Assembly (NCBI GenBank): GCA_015179125.1
Contig: WHVA01000090.1
Location: forward strand, 186,001 to 250,000
Source: Gautieria morchelliformis
Lineage: Eukaryota > Basidiomycota > Agaricomycetes > Gomphales > Gomphaceae
Direction of reading: 5' to 3'
DNA: 64,000 nt
Shown: positions 32,440 through 42,726 of the stretch, piece after piece
Position numbering within the stretch: position 1 is the first letter of the stretch
Layout: each line of letters starts with the position of its first letter
The notes under the pieces: generated by a model
Database searches by the model: none
What the model saw: only the letters and a program-made list of their open reading frames with translations
Told to the model about the DNA's origin: nothing
Program-made: the position numbers and the translations under genes

Positions 32440-33310
32440 CATACGCCAGAGATCGGCGAGTAACCTGTAGCATGTCAGCCAGTCATAGACAGACAGGCAT
32501 CGACTCGTAGAAGCCAAGGACGTACCCGACTTCCATGTCCTTCTCGACATTCATGGCTGCCATCTGGATAGTCTCGATGGTTTCATCTTGCTGCTCAACG
32601 AGAATCCTCATCTAATAGGGATAAGATCACAGCACCCTGCGAAGGTCTGCTAAGGACTTACATCATTGAAGAGCTGCGCCAGCTCGCCCAGAGTACGCTC
32701 AATTCATTTAATGTCTTCGTGGCGCTCTTGGACCTCACGATAGGCCGCGCGCGACTCGCTGTAGCGATCGGAAGATTGAAGCTATTACGCAGGATGAGAT
32801 AAACGAAGCACAAAAGGAATGAACCTTACAGCTTGAGCGAAGATCTGTCCCCTGGTCGTTGTTGACTACCACCTTGACTTCATTGGGGGTAGATCAGGCT
32901 TGACTAGACAGAAATCAGCTTGAGGGCATCGACAGGTGACTATTGACTACCAATCTTGAATTGCTGCTCCATGCGTTGTTTGTACTTAGCCTGGTACTGC
33001 TGTTCCACCTGTTGATAGTTTTGAATGGCCTCGACGAACTTCTGCTTCACCAGCCTCTGCATTGTCCATCTACGGTGAAGCGAATATATTTGGTCTATCA
33101 CAGGTGGTACGCACCTGTTGCTTGTGGATCTGTCCATCCCTTCCGCTGCCACCCTTCCTTTGAAGGTTCTTGATGCGAACCTTAAGCTCACTCACCTCTT
33201 TGAACCAGAGTCTGACGAGTTCGAAGGCGTATCAGACAGCGAAGATGACGAGGATACGAGGAGGATGATGAGGATGAGGATGGAGATGGTGGCGAAGCAT
33301 ATAGCTGTGT
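32440..33310 (-). pseudogene. Syntaxin (plasma-membrane t-SNARE) gene fragment
   Basis: Leftwards from 33220: VSELKVRIKNLQRK, then QRLVKQKFVEAIQNYQQVEQ and YQAKYKQRMEQQFKI (33060-32950), an intron, then ESRAAYREVQERHEDIK, a TGA where the family has Arg, IERTLGELAQLFND (32740-32665), an intron, and LVEQQDETIETIQMAAMNVE (32610-32545). These are the Habc-end and SNARE-motif segments of an Sso1/Psy1-type syntaxin, including the ionic-layer-region glutamine block. The reading dies soon after, and the transmembrane anchor is missing. Introns are retained. It lies head-to-head with Sec31 debris; both belong to the secretory pathway, which I regard as coincidence of capture. The functional gene should exist elsewhere in the genome. 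Confidence 0.8.
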
Positions 33311-33389
33311 GAGCTACCACACCGTGATGGTGCTAACATGATATCGATGAGAGAGCTGGGATAATGGATAACTTCACAGATCTTGGCCC

Positions 33390-34206
33390 ATGGCCCTGCC
33401 TGCACATTATAGGGCTCTGAGCGTGTATCGGCTTACAAATTCCACAAGCGCTTATACGGTAGTAGCATCCGGTGCTCATATCCTTCATCACAGAATACCT
33501 ATGCGCCCGGGCTCACCTCCAATCACTCCCACTCCTCCACCCAAAGACGTAGCGCCCTCTGTAAAACACCATACATCCAAAGAGTCACTTATATTCTTGG
33601 TAGTATCATGCTAACATTCTTTGGTTACTGAATAGCTCCCGGAGATCGTAGTCACATACCAGAGTCGTCTAAGCCTGCGTATAGCGTCCTCTCAGAGGAG
33701 CTGAGATGTTTAAGGCAAATTTCCCCCGTACGCACGATTATTATGTTAGTTGCCCATTCCTGACCTGTTGATTTAGCCACAGCAAAAGCGTATGGTTGAT
33801 GACACTGAATGACGACTGGATGCCCTTTTCGATGCTCTCAACTGTGAGACGCTCTCAAAACCCGTTGTTGAGCAGTTGGTGAATTTGACAAACGGTACGA
33901 TATTATCTTGGGGTAACTTTGATGATCTTCAATGGAGTTTTCTTTCGCAGCATAGAAATCGAGATGCGGCCATGGCTTCGAGTCCGTGTATCACTCTGCA
34001 TTGCCTCCGACCATTTCGCAGACGCGATTTTACTTGCAGTCAAAGGAGGGTGGAGCTCTTGCAAAATACTCAGGCCTATTTCGAACGCCAGACGACTACT
34101 CTACCATACCTTCGTCTATATCAGTCGATCGTGACCAACGACCTCACGGACATCATTCAAAATGCAGACCTGCGTGAATGGCAGGAAATTTTCGTTGGCA
34201 TTGGTG
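33390..34206 (+). pseudogene. Sec31 (COPII outer coat) gene fragments in scrambled order
   Basis: A proline-rich stretch and then the C-terminal-domain block (PGDRSHIPESSKPAYSVLSE, about 33638-33697; QQKRMVDDTE near 33783; ALNCETLSKPVVEQLVNLTN near 33837-33893) come first. The middle-region block follows: SDHFADAILLAVKGG, TQAYFERQTTTLPYLRLYQS and IVTNDLTDIIQNADLREWQE, 33995-34190. In Sec31 the middle block lies N-terminal to the proline-rich and C-terminal parts, so the order here is reversed. Sec31 with Sec13 forms the COPII cage on vesicles leaving the ER. The WD40 propeller is absent and frames break. The sequence ends abruptly in AT-rich DNA at 34206. Confidence 0.75.
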
Positions 34207-34428
34207 GCAAAAGCTCAAATTATTTTTAAATTTTATTATTGGCTTTTACAATATTGTTCTGAGTAGGATTAAAAATATAAATAAATAAAAAAATTTTTTA
34301 ACATCTCGAGCTCCATATAACGAAGAACATTATATTTAGACTGATGTTCATCAACAACGCATGCACTAAATCTATAGCAATGACTCGTGTTCTACTGATC
34401 CTCATAATGATCCATGACCGTCTCCCAC
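34207..34428. other. AT-rich spacer
   Basis: 3' flank of the next minus-strand gene and the edge of the Sec31 debris. No gene. Confidence 0.35.
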
Positions 34429-35224
34429 CTATTCCCTGACAAGATTCCTAATAGCTTTCCTGACAGCCCGTGTGATAAAGTTAGCGTCACCCCATGACAA
34501 TCCAATGTTTGCCATGATAGTATCTACCGCTATGTCCTTTAGTTCGTTTAGAAAATACGCCTGGTTCGTTTCAAATCTTTCTTTGAGGGAATCGATGTTT
34601 TGGCCTCTGGCTTCGGGCCAGGTACGAACCTCCTCAAGAAAGTCATTGATGCTAGGAAAATCAATGTTCCCAGGTGTTGTAGGAATGGGCTCACTCTTTC
34701 GAGAGTTGGGTGGAGTGGCGGGACGGACGGGATAAATGTTTTGAGCAAGTGCTCGATAGTCGTATTGTGGGAAGAAGCCAGGAAACTGCATGACGGGAAA
34801 AGAGCCTTGAACACCGAGTGGGGCATGACCGGGTATGTTCTGCATCGGCACGTCTTCAGACTTTTCTTTTGGAACCGTGTTTTCTTCTTTACGGTAATGG
34901 AAGTCTCGGAAATGTGAATTGTTTGATGGAGTTTTCAGAGTGACACCATGCATCTCAGAAACCTATTTGTGCATTATTAGCAGTGAGTAGCATGGATACA
35001 GTGTATGTACATACCAAGGCCACCACCCAGGATTGCAGTTGGTTCCAGGACAAATGTGCATGCTCTCCATTCTTGGTTAGCTTGCAAACTTTTGCAATGC
35101 AAGTGCTCTTGCCGCAGTTAGAATATTCCGCCTTCAACGCCTCCATGTAATCCTTTTCCCGTTTTGTCAACTGGCCACGCTCTTCGATGTCAGACCCTGA
35201 ATTGGCATCAGAATCAGCGTTCAA
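34429..35224 (-). CDS. C-terminal exons of an unknown basidiomycete gene
   Basis: Two exons around a short intron (about 34960-35015). The first reads SDIEERGQLTKREKDYMEAL then KAEYSNCGKSTCIAKVCKL and HLSWNQLQSWVVAL. The second reads GVTLKTPSNNSHF, a proline-rich linker, and a helical C-terminal domain (IDFPSINDFLEEV, LKDIAVDTIMANIGLSWGDA) that resembles a SAM-like fold; stop at 34429. I recall multicopy basidiomycete hypothetical proteins of this layout but know no function. It is probably the downstream half of the gene at 36917-42262, separated from it by a LINE fragment starting at about 35225; that link is inference. Confidence 0.5.
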
Positions 35225-36435
35225 ATCGTGGATCCGAGCTTCTCTCTTCTTTCTGCACCATAAATAATGCGCTCAATAAACTACATGATCTCATACATAG
35301 CATTGCCCTTCCTAAAACAAAAGGCGCAAAAATGTGCTCAATTCCTATCAACACACTACACAACACACGCAACCTCGTCTCCTCGGCCTGCACCACCTTC
35401 AGGAACTCACATCTCGACCCTCGAATCTCCACCATCTGTGAAAAGCTCGAATCCATCTCAGCCCACATAGGCCTTGCTGCTCCAACCAGCAAACTTCGCT
35501 CTTATGCCTCTGTACTCGCCGATAACTCGCCGCGCACACCATTCGAACCCACTCCACCCCGTCGCGACACTAAATTTGACCTTACACTCTCCCAGGCCAA
35601 CCGTCAGGAGCCGGTTTTTGCTGGTCTGTCAGACGCAGACCTGAAGGACAGGATCAACAAAGCGCTCGGTGAAGCAGGATGCTGGTGGGGAACTCGCTGG
35701 TCATCCCCAGACCCCGACGGGAATGTTAGAGAAGAAGACTGCACGGTTCGCATCAGAGCCGTTGGTCGCCACAGAAGTGGAGACATTTGGATCTCTACCT
35801 GCTCTGAGGATGAATGGAACGACCTCGTCGAGACTTCTCGCCAATGGCTCCCCAAATTGTCCGTCAACCTCTCCATTTCCCCCAGGCTATACCCCATCAT
35901 TGTCCATGGATTTCCCACCTCCTTCGATCCATCACGAGACAGCGATGACATCGCCACCCTGTTGGACCAAAACGAGCATATCATTACGCACCCCTCCATG
36001 CTCCAGCATGCCGAGTTCATATCTCGCTCTCCTCGACAAAATGCAAAAATGCACTCCTCCCTGATCCTATATCTCAGTGATCTTGACGCTGCTAACAACT
36101 GCATCAAGCAGCATATTGCGTATCAAGGATGCCTCCACTCAACCATGTGATTCACACGCCACCCCCCACAATGCTTCAACTGTTATCACTTCGGTCACTT
36201 TGCATGCTCCTGTAAAGACAAGACAAAATGTGGCCTATGCTCAGGACCACATCTCACACATGACTGCAAATGCGCCGATGTGAACAACTGCAGTGAGGTG
36301 GTCACATGCCAACACATTGTCCGGAAATGTTCCCTCTGCGACGGCCCCCATTCGGCAACCGACCGCAAATGCCCTGCACGCAAACATATCCTTGAGCGTC
36401 ACCATCAGCGGACTGTTACCGTAGATGGCCTCTAC
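35225..36435 (+). pseudogene. LINE (non-LTR retrotransposon) ORF1, Gag-like, without ORF2
   Basis: A long frame (to 36150) with an esterase-free, RNA-binding ORF1 layout: Ser/Pro-rich head, an RRM-like central region (FDLTLSQANRQEPVFAGLSD, then RSGDIWISTCSEDEW), a TGA at 36148-36150 where the family has Arg, and then three zinc knuckles: C-F-N-C-Y-H-F-G-H-F-A-C-S-C, CGLCSGPHLTHDC and CSLCDGPHSATDRKC. This is the Tad/I-type ORF1 of fungal LINEs, an RNA-binding protein of the retrotransposition particle. No endonuclease or reverse transcriptase follows. LINEs usually lose their 5' end, so a copy with ORF1 only is unusual. Confidence 0.78.
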
Positions 36436-36780
36436 CATGAATAATAGATGTCAACTAATCCACTGCCTCCCTCGCATACCACCACCTCTGACCACTGCCC
36501 CATACCGATGCCTATCATTTATTACCCGACGCAGGTCCTCGAGAACGAGCCTACACGCAACCAGTACTCCCTCCTTATGCCCATCAACATCTAGCAACAT
36601 TATACTAGCTTACCCTGGGATCTCGTTTTTATCCCTCTCAACCTCATGAAATGCACCGCCCTCGCTCTCCCTCCTGTAGTCTTACTGCGATATCCTCCCT
36701 TCGTTAAAGTAGCTTGCCATAGACCTACATGTAGCTTACAGTGCACCATAAGCGCCATGCGCTTCGAGCACTCTAATTGA

Positions 36781-36829
<49 letters not shown>
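36781..36829 (+). repeat. (CT)n microsatellite
   Basis: About 24 CT units. On the other strand it creates a spurious Arg-Glu repeat frame. Confidence 0.95.
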
Positions 36830-36831
<2 letters not shown>

Positions 36832-37512
36832 CCTGCCACCATTATTTGCCACCGTTTTTCCTTCTTTGCCAGAAAGTGCGTGCCGAAGTGATGCCATGTA
36901 CTAAAATACTACAATATCAGATACGGCTGCCATGACGATCCATATGCACACTTACATCTTCATCCAGGACGATCTCTACTTCTACCCCACTCGCATCACC
37001 CTTTTTCTTCTTTACCTGAGCGCTCTTCACATCATCCTTGAGAGTGGCCCAGTCATCTTCCTTGGCAAGCTTCGAGAGATGCTTGTCGCGCACTCCTTTG
37101 AGGCGGTAAGCTAGCTGGGGCATTTTTTTCACATTTTTGTAGCACCCAATGGCTTTGAAAACACACTCCTCCACGTCATTGAAGTGCGCACTAGCTGGGA
37201 TTTTGACACATTCAATAAATCCTTCCGGTTCGGTACAATCCGGAACACGCAAGACAATGTCTAGATAAAGCATGAGCATATATATAATAAAAATATTAAA
37301 ATACATACGAGGCTCATCCTTTACCTGTTTGTGAACGACATCTACTGGCTCCTCAGATTCTGAGCCGTCCGGTAGCTCGTTGGACTCGGCCTCGGATACG
37401 GTTTCCGGTCGAAACTCTTCTTGATCTGAGGCCGGTTCCATCATGTCAGCGAATTGGACCTTTTTCGCTGCCTGACGCTTCGGCCGAGAAGTGCCAGTTT
37501 CATCAGCTGGCA

Positions 37513-38063
37513 CACCTGTAGTGCCCACTTAGTCATACCTTCTTAGCTAGGGTAACCGGCCGGGTTGCAGAGGCTAAGTAGGTATGTTTTGCAGAGAGGA
37601 CCAGTACTACGAATAATACTACGTATAATTCTTACTTAGCTGCAAAATGTGAATGTGGGTGAGCTATGGACACCTGTCCTACCCGTCGGAACCACATCCA
37701 GTGTCTCGAGCCACGGCTCAACTGTTCACGTGACCGTCTCCAGCGACTGCCACGTCGCATCAACCACTGTCGCCGTCGTCACACGCAGTGAGCTCAACCG
37801 GTGAATTTCCATAACTCCAAAACCTCCCGCTTTTTTTAATATGCCTCCTGCTTGACCCTCCCATATCAAACTCAGCTAAGTAAACATCTCAAAAGTATGT
37901 ATTTACATATCTACTTTCTCATGCCTTACTCACGGGGAACGACAGCTTCTCCTGGACATTGAGCCCCATACTCAACGGCCACACCCGCACACCTCATGTT
38001 CCCGCCCCCGCATTGTCCGATCCACCTCTTGGTCCCGGACAGGCGAACAAGCCCATACCTAAG
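37513..38063 (+). repeat. Left long terminal inverted repeat
   Basis: 551 bases. Matches 41571-42120 in reverse complement with few substitutions, for example CCGTCTCCAGCGACTGCC versus CCGTCTTCAGTGACCACC. Confidence 0.92.
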
Positions 38064-38214
38064 TTCTCAACTCTCGTATCGCGCATCAAGACAAGGCGTA
38101 TAAAGTCCCGAGCCCCAATCATGAATCCTTCCAAGCAGCGTCGAAAAGTCAAGAACATCGAAGACGGCGTACACGTTCTCGACGCTTCCAATAATAATAG
38201 ACGTGACGGCTGTA

Positions 38215-38705
38215 ATCATCTCAGCAGTTGGATATCGGCAACTGTCCACGTACCGAGAGTAGTTTGGCGAAGGCGTTGGGGTCCAGGATGCTCGCGCTTT
38301 GCAAGAACCACTGGTATGTTGGGGATCGGAGGATGGTGTGCGCGGTGAGCCTTCGTGGAATCAAAGTAGAAGTGCATGGTAGCCAAGGGACAGGCTTGTA
38401 GTTTCGACTTGGCCTCGACGGACGCATCAGCACGTTCCCATTCCTTCACCTGTTTAAAATCACCAGGTCGATCCATGACGAGAAGGTTTGGGAGAGAGAT
38501 TCCATTGGAAGCTACCTTCATCTCTGAAATAGAAGGGCGCCGTCATAACAGCTCCAGCAAGGGCCGATGCCGGCCTATGTTGGCGATGACCAAAGTGATG
38601 CTCAAATCCGTGTGGATTTTGAAGCGACACCGCACCAGCACCTGCGAACCCATTGACTAGTGCAGTCGAAGAGTATGACAATGGGTGTACAAAGGCAGCT
38701 GCCAA
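38215..38705 (-). pseudogene. Unidentified captured coding fragment
   Basis: Overlapping minus-strand frames read VHPLSYSSTALVNGFAGAGA, HHFGHRQHRPASALAGAVM, LLVMDRPGDFKQVKEWERAD and EAKSKLQA. Frame changes are needed, but the composition is protein-like. I do not recognise the family. It lies in the part of the transposon absent from the right inverted repeat, so it was probably captured. Confidence 0.35.
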
Positions 38706-40197
38706 TGATCAAGTTAAAAATGGAAACTTATTGAAGATTAGATGAAACGCACCGCCGCCTCGCTTGAGCTGCTCGTATGCAACGTCTCTGACCAGATCTA
38801 GCTACGTACCTTATCAGAGGGTCCGACGCTATTGACTCATCACGCGCCCTGTTTAGGCCTGTTCAGGTGGTGTCTCTGGGCTGTATATTCCTCGGCAGCC
38901 TTTTATACAGTGGACGGTCCACGCCAGATTACATATTCGCTGCATCGAGTCGCCCATTGCTCCACAGTGGTGTTCTGCACATGGTTCCAGATTGGAAAGT
39001 CACGACTTCAACTAACATCACAATGAATAAATTGAACCCATTCATGGAAACTTGACAGCACAGCCAGAGAAGGGGCTGACAACATGTCCTAGGTTTATTC
39101 TGAAGGTGTATGATGTGTTTTTGATAAGGTATGCACTAGTTCTGCGAACGGATCACATCAAAAAATTGCTTGTGCGCGTGTGTCGGCTAGCAAGGGTTCA
39201 AGCTTGCAACCAAGACAGGATTCGGCTTACACAGGTAACAACCTGCAATAGCCACGACGATATGCATTGGAGCTTGACGTTGAACAAATATCTGATTAAT
39301 GTTAGGGATGTTTAAGCCAAGGACTGCCGCTGGTCACAGGAAATATGAACAGCATTAGAAGCCAAGAGAAGCACGGGCAATTTTCGGTGGTGTTCCTCGA
39401 CAAGGTGAGCATGAGCACAGAGCCAGCGTCATTGATATAGATATATATGACCTATTATGAGCTATACAGACCTACCTAACATCTGTAAATGCAGTCCATT
39501 GTGATTCTTGATCTGATCGTTCTATAAAATCCATATCTCACTTGTTTTCACGCTGGTATTCTAAAGCGGAACATTGTTGACCGCATTGCAACTTCTCAAT
39601 GTTTTGGTTATAATGAAGCCAATTATGTGAGTCTAACCTGCCGGCATATATAGGAGTGTAAGGCCCACCATCAACCGTCTGCTTGTCAATGTTGATATCG
39701 CAATGGTGGTGATGTAAGTCATGTTCTACTTAGTCTTTGGGAGGAAAAATGACCCTTGTGCTCAGGTGTAACAGTGGTCCCCTTATAGATCTTATCCTTG
39801 CGTTCCTCAACCTATGCGACACAAGGATCTCAACCCAAGTCGCCTTAAGCCGCCATCTGATGCAGAAGCCGGTAAGTGCATACTCTATCTTGTCAAATTC
39901 CAATTTACATGATTTATACAGAATGACTGTATACAGGCCATAAAGCATAGCACAGGGGTAAGGTCATGCATATCAGTTGCTCGACAACTAGCTAACTTGT
40001 GAGTCTCCAAGCCAGATCATGATCGCTCAATAAGAGAGCTCCCCCAGCATGATCACAGGAAGAGTACTTTAACCAGCCTGACATATGCCTTCCTCGTCGC
40101 AAACAAGCTCATGCAGCTTGAACCTGTAATTTCTTTAATTCACCGACTGCTTTTCTATTTTTCACTCGTACTACCATAATAGCATTTGCATATGGAA
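38706..40197. other. Transposon interior, no gene recognised
   Basis: Short frames and intron-like signals only. Possibly more captured, decayed exons; nothing can be named. Confidence 0.3.
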
Positions 40198-41118
40198 CGC
40201 AAACTCTACCCTCACCCCCCATTAGGCCCAAGCATATGGCACGATGCAAATGGCGAAGTTGATCCAAGTGGTACAGCTTGGGTATCTTGAGTTAAAGAAA
40301 CCTGGAAGGGCTGCGTATACGTCATGGGCCAATACGCGACGATCAGCAGGACGAATACGTGTTCCGCAGCAAGGTCGAAGTTGAATCACGCACCTATGCA
40401 TATGCATCTGTGATTTTCCTTGTGGCTCTCACTGATCAAAACATCAAGGTATGTGCTTAGACTTCCTTCCTGACGGCCAAGTCACAGGGCGAGGTGGGGA
40501 TTTTGGTGGAAAGTTCTTGATAACGTGCGTCCTTAGAGGCTGCCAGCTAGTGTGTGCACATAATTGGCTCATTGTGTCCCAGTGGAGCCTACAGGGGAAC
40601 CTTTGTGGATCTCAGGAAGCAGTATGACGATGAAGACGAAGACGTTTACCTAGCCACTGGACACATGATCCCTTGGGGTAAATATGGACGATGGACTGTT
40701 CCCAACAAACCAACAGAAACTTTGGGTTATTGGCGTATTTGACACTACGAGGTGAGTGACTTCGTCCGCTAGCCTTTGCGAAACCTTATGTGGGACCCGT
40801 GAGGGTGCTCCCGTCTTCCCAATTTCTGTACCAATGACATTAGGAGGCAGAACAGTATACGTCAAAGCGGAACCTTACAGTGTCAACCCAAATTGGTTTA
40901 TAGAGCATGAGCGCGACAGAGAGGCGGGCACGCATATTAACAGAATGAATGGTATACGCAAGGCTCTGACATGCTCATCGCCTTTCACTGATTTTATCCA
41001 CTCATCAGGTTGGTTTACAAATCCCCCGCTTCCGCCTGAGCAAGTTCCACTCCCAGAGCCCGATATCGAGGAGGGTCTATCTATGTCTATGAAGTGTGAT
41101 TGTTGGGCTTGGTTTTGA
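40198..41118 (+). pseudogene. Unidentified exon-like pieces inside the Pack-type transposon
   Basis: Plus-strand reading near 40370-40445 gives FRSKVESRTYAYASVIFLVA, 40554-40742 gives DLRKQYDDEDEDVYLATGHM and WGKYGRWTVPNKP, and 40756-41118 gives TLGGRTVYVKAEPYSVNPNW. Intron-like joins lie between. No family recognised; they precede the helicase piece in the same orientation but need not be one gene. Confidence 0.3.
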
Positions 41119-41139
41119 TGAGTTCCTGGATGAACCTGC

Positions 41140-41540
41140 CCCCGTGGAGAGCCAAGTTGGAATTTCTTCAGGCTTTCAAGACCAACAGGGTGGTGGTATG
41201 TGTAGGGGAAATGAGGTGCGGAAAGACAACACAAGTACCGCAATACATTCTCGACGATTATCTCGCCACTCCACCGGCTCCCGATGCGCCCTCTCTTTCC
41301 CAATTGCAAATCATCGTTACCCAGCCTCGCAGAGTTGCTGCGCTTTCCATGGCCTCCCGTGTTTCAGCCGAGCGTGGAGATGACAGCTCCGTTGGTTACA
41401 CGATTCGAGGGGAAAGTAATGCATCTCGGCGCACGATGCTCCTTTTCTGCACCACAGGTGTTGTCCTCCGGAGGTTGACTGTTGGAAACGGCCTTGAAGG
41501 TGTCAGGGTGGTTGTGGTTGCTGAGGTCAACATGGGCCGG
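41140..41540 (+). pseudogene. DExH-box RNA helicase fragment (DHX29/DHX57-like), captured
   Basis: Reads LPPWRAKLEFLQAFKTNRVV, VCVGEMRCGKTTQVPQYILD (motif I, normally GETGCGKT), IIVTQPRRVAALSMASRV (motif Ia), SVGYTIRGE, LLFCTTGVVLRRL (motif Ib) and GVRVVVVAEVN. The last stands where motif II DEVH is expected, so both nucleotide-binding motifs are altered. DEAH/DExH helicases remodel RNA using ATP. Only the first RecA-domain half is present; beyond motif II the frame enters the inverted repeat. Its position inside the transposon and the altered motifs mark it as a captured dead fragment. Confidence 0.82.
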
Positions 41541-41570
41541 CGTCGGCCCTTGCTGGCACTGTTTCCCCAG

Positions 41571-42120
41571 CTTAGGTATGGGCTCGTGCGCCCGTCCGGT
41601 ACCAAGAGGTGGATCAAGAATGCGGGGGCGGGAACATGGGGTGTGCGGGTGTGGCTGTTGAGTATGGGGCTCAATGTTGGGGAGAAGCTGTCATTCCCCG
41701 TGAGTAAGGCATGAGAAAGTAGATATGTAAATACATACTTTTGAGATGTTTACTTAGCTGAGTTTGATATGGGAGGGTCAAGCAGGAGGCATATTAAAAA
41801 AAGCAGGAGGTTTTGGAGTTATGGAAATTCACCGGTTGAGCTCACTGTGTGCGACGACGGCGACAGTGGTTGATGCGACGTGGTGGTCACTGAAGACGGT
41901 CACGTGAACAGTTGAGCCGTGGCTCGAGACACTGGATGTGGTTCCGACGGGTAGGACAGGTGTCCATAGCTCACCCACATTCACATTTTGCAGCTAAGTA
42001 AGAATTATACGTAGTATTATTCGTAGTACTGGTCCTCTCTGCAAAACATACCTACTTAGCCTCTGCAACCCGGCCGGTTACCCTAGCTAAGAAGGTATGA
42101 CTAAGTGGGCACTACAGGTG
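41571..42120 (-). repeat. Right long terminal inverted repeat
   Basis: 550 bases, inverse of 37513-38063. Outer end GGGCACTACAGGTG followed by AGCTGGCA. Confidence 0.92.
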
Positions 42121-42262
42121 AGCTGGCAGATCATTTTGTCAGTTCTTGATGAAATTCCATTATTATAACATACTGACCAGGTAATGTTCTTTCCAATGAT
42201 TCATTGACCATATTATCTCTACCAGACTTAGAAGGCTTCCTTTTGTTCTTACCATTCCCCAT

Positions 42263-42726
42263 CGTTGCAGCGGCTACAGCAAGTCGAATCGGGTCGGATA
42301 ACGCCGACTCATTTTTACGTGTGAGTAACGTACTTCACGCTCGCTCGTTCCTTCTACTCTGACATTATATCTTAGCGCACCTGCGGGCACAGTGGAGGTA
42401 AGTTTTCCTTCTTTGAATCTACATTCATGATGCTGACTGGATCAGTGCTTTGTTGCATTGTGCTCTCTGGAGTGCTTGTCGCAGGCTTGTTTCTATCTTT
42501 TTTTCAAGTAAAATAGCAAGTCCTGTGCAAAATAATGGAAGGCCCCCTGCGCCAGTCAGAGCGTTTGGGCCAGCTTACGTCTATTGGCAATTCCCGGCCC
42601 AAAGCTAAGGTGCGCATTCTTTACGATGTGACACGCATTGCCAGCAATCATATTATAATCTTAGATTTCACCTATACCTGTTTGCCCGCATTATGATCAC
42701 CAAGATCATCATTCGCAAGGATACAA
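42263..42726. other. 5' flank of the disrupted gene
   Basis: Contains short intron-like signals but no gene that I can name. Confidence 0.3.

Larger units (their letters stand above)
37513..42120. mobile_element. Pack-type TIR transposon, 4.6 kb, carrying host gene fragments
   Basis: Bounded by CACCTGTAGTGCCCAC... and its exact inverse, with the 8-base target duplication AGCTGGCA at 37505-37512 and 42121-42128. The terminal inverted repeats are about 550 bases and roughly 97% identical by eye. A further short inverted match (CCAGCAAGGGCCG near 38557 and 41550) suggests they were once longer. No transposase is visible inside. The interior holds a DExH helicase fragment (41140-41540), an unidentified coding fragment (38215-38705 minus) and other exon-like pieces (40198-41100). 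Eight-base duplications occur in hAT, P and Zisupton elements; I cannot assign the superfamily. Confidence 0.88.
36917..42262 (-). pseudogene. Unknown minus-strand gene split by a Pack-type transposon
   Basis: Exon 1 starts at 42262 (MGNGKNKRKPSKSGRDNMVN, basic, likely nuclear) and a short intron follows near 42175. At 42121 the 37513-42120 transposon interrupts. On its other side the frame resumes with PADETGTSRPKRQAAKKVQF, an acidic stretch, an intron near 37250-37310, and HFNDVEECVFKAIG with LAYRLKGVRDKHLSKLAKED (to 36960). Deleting the transposon and one AGCTGGCA copy joins the two sides in frame. No catalytic motif seen; composition suggests a nuclear or DNA-associated protein. The 34429-35224 exons may be its C-terminus. 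The gene looks sound apart from its insertions. Confidence 0.55.

Noticed and set aside
36600-36842. Minus-strand frame with an Arg-Glu repeat
   Set aside because: Produced by the (CT)n microsatellite.
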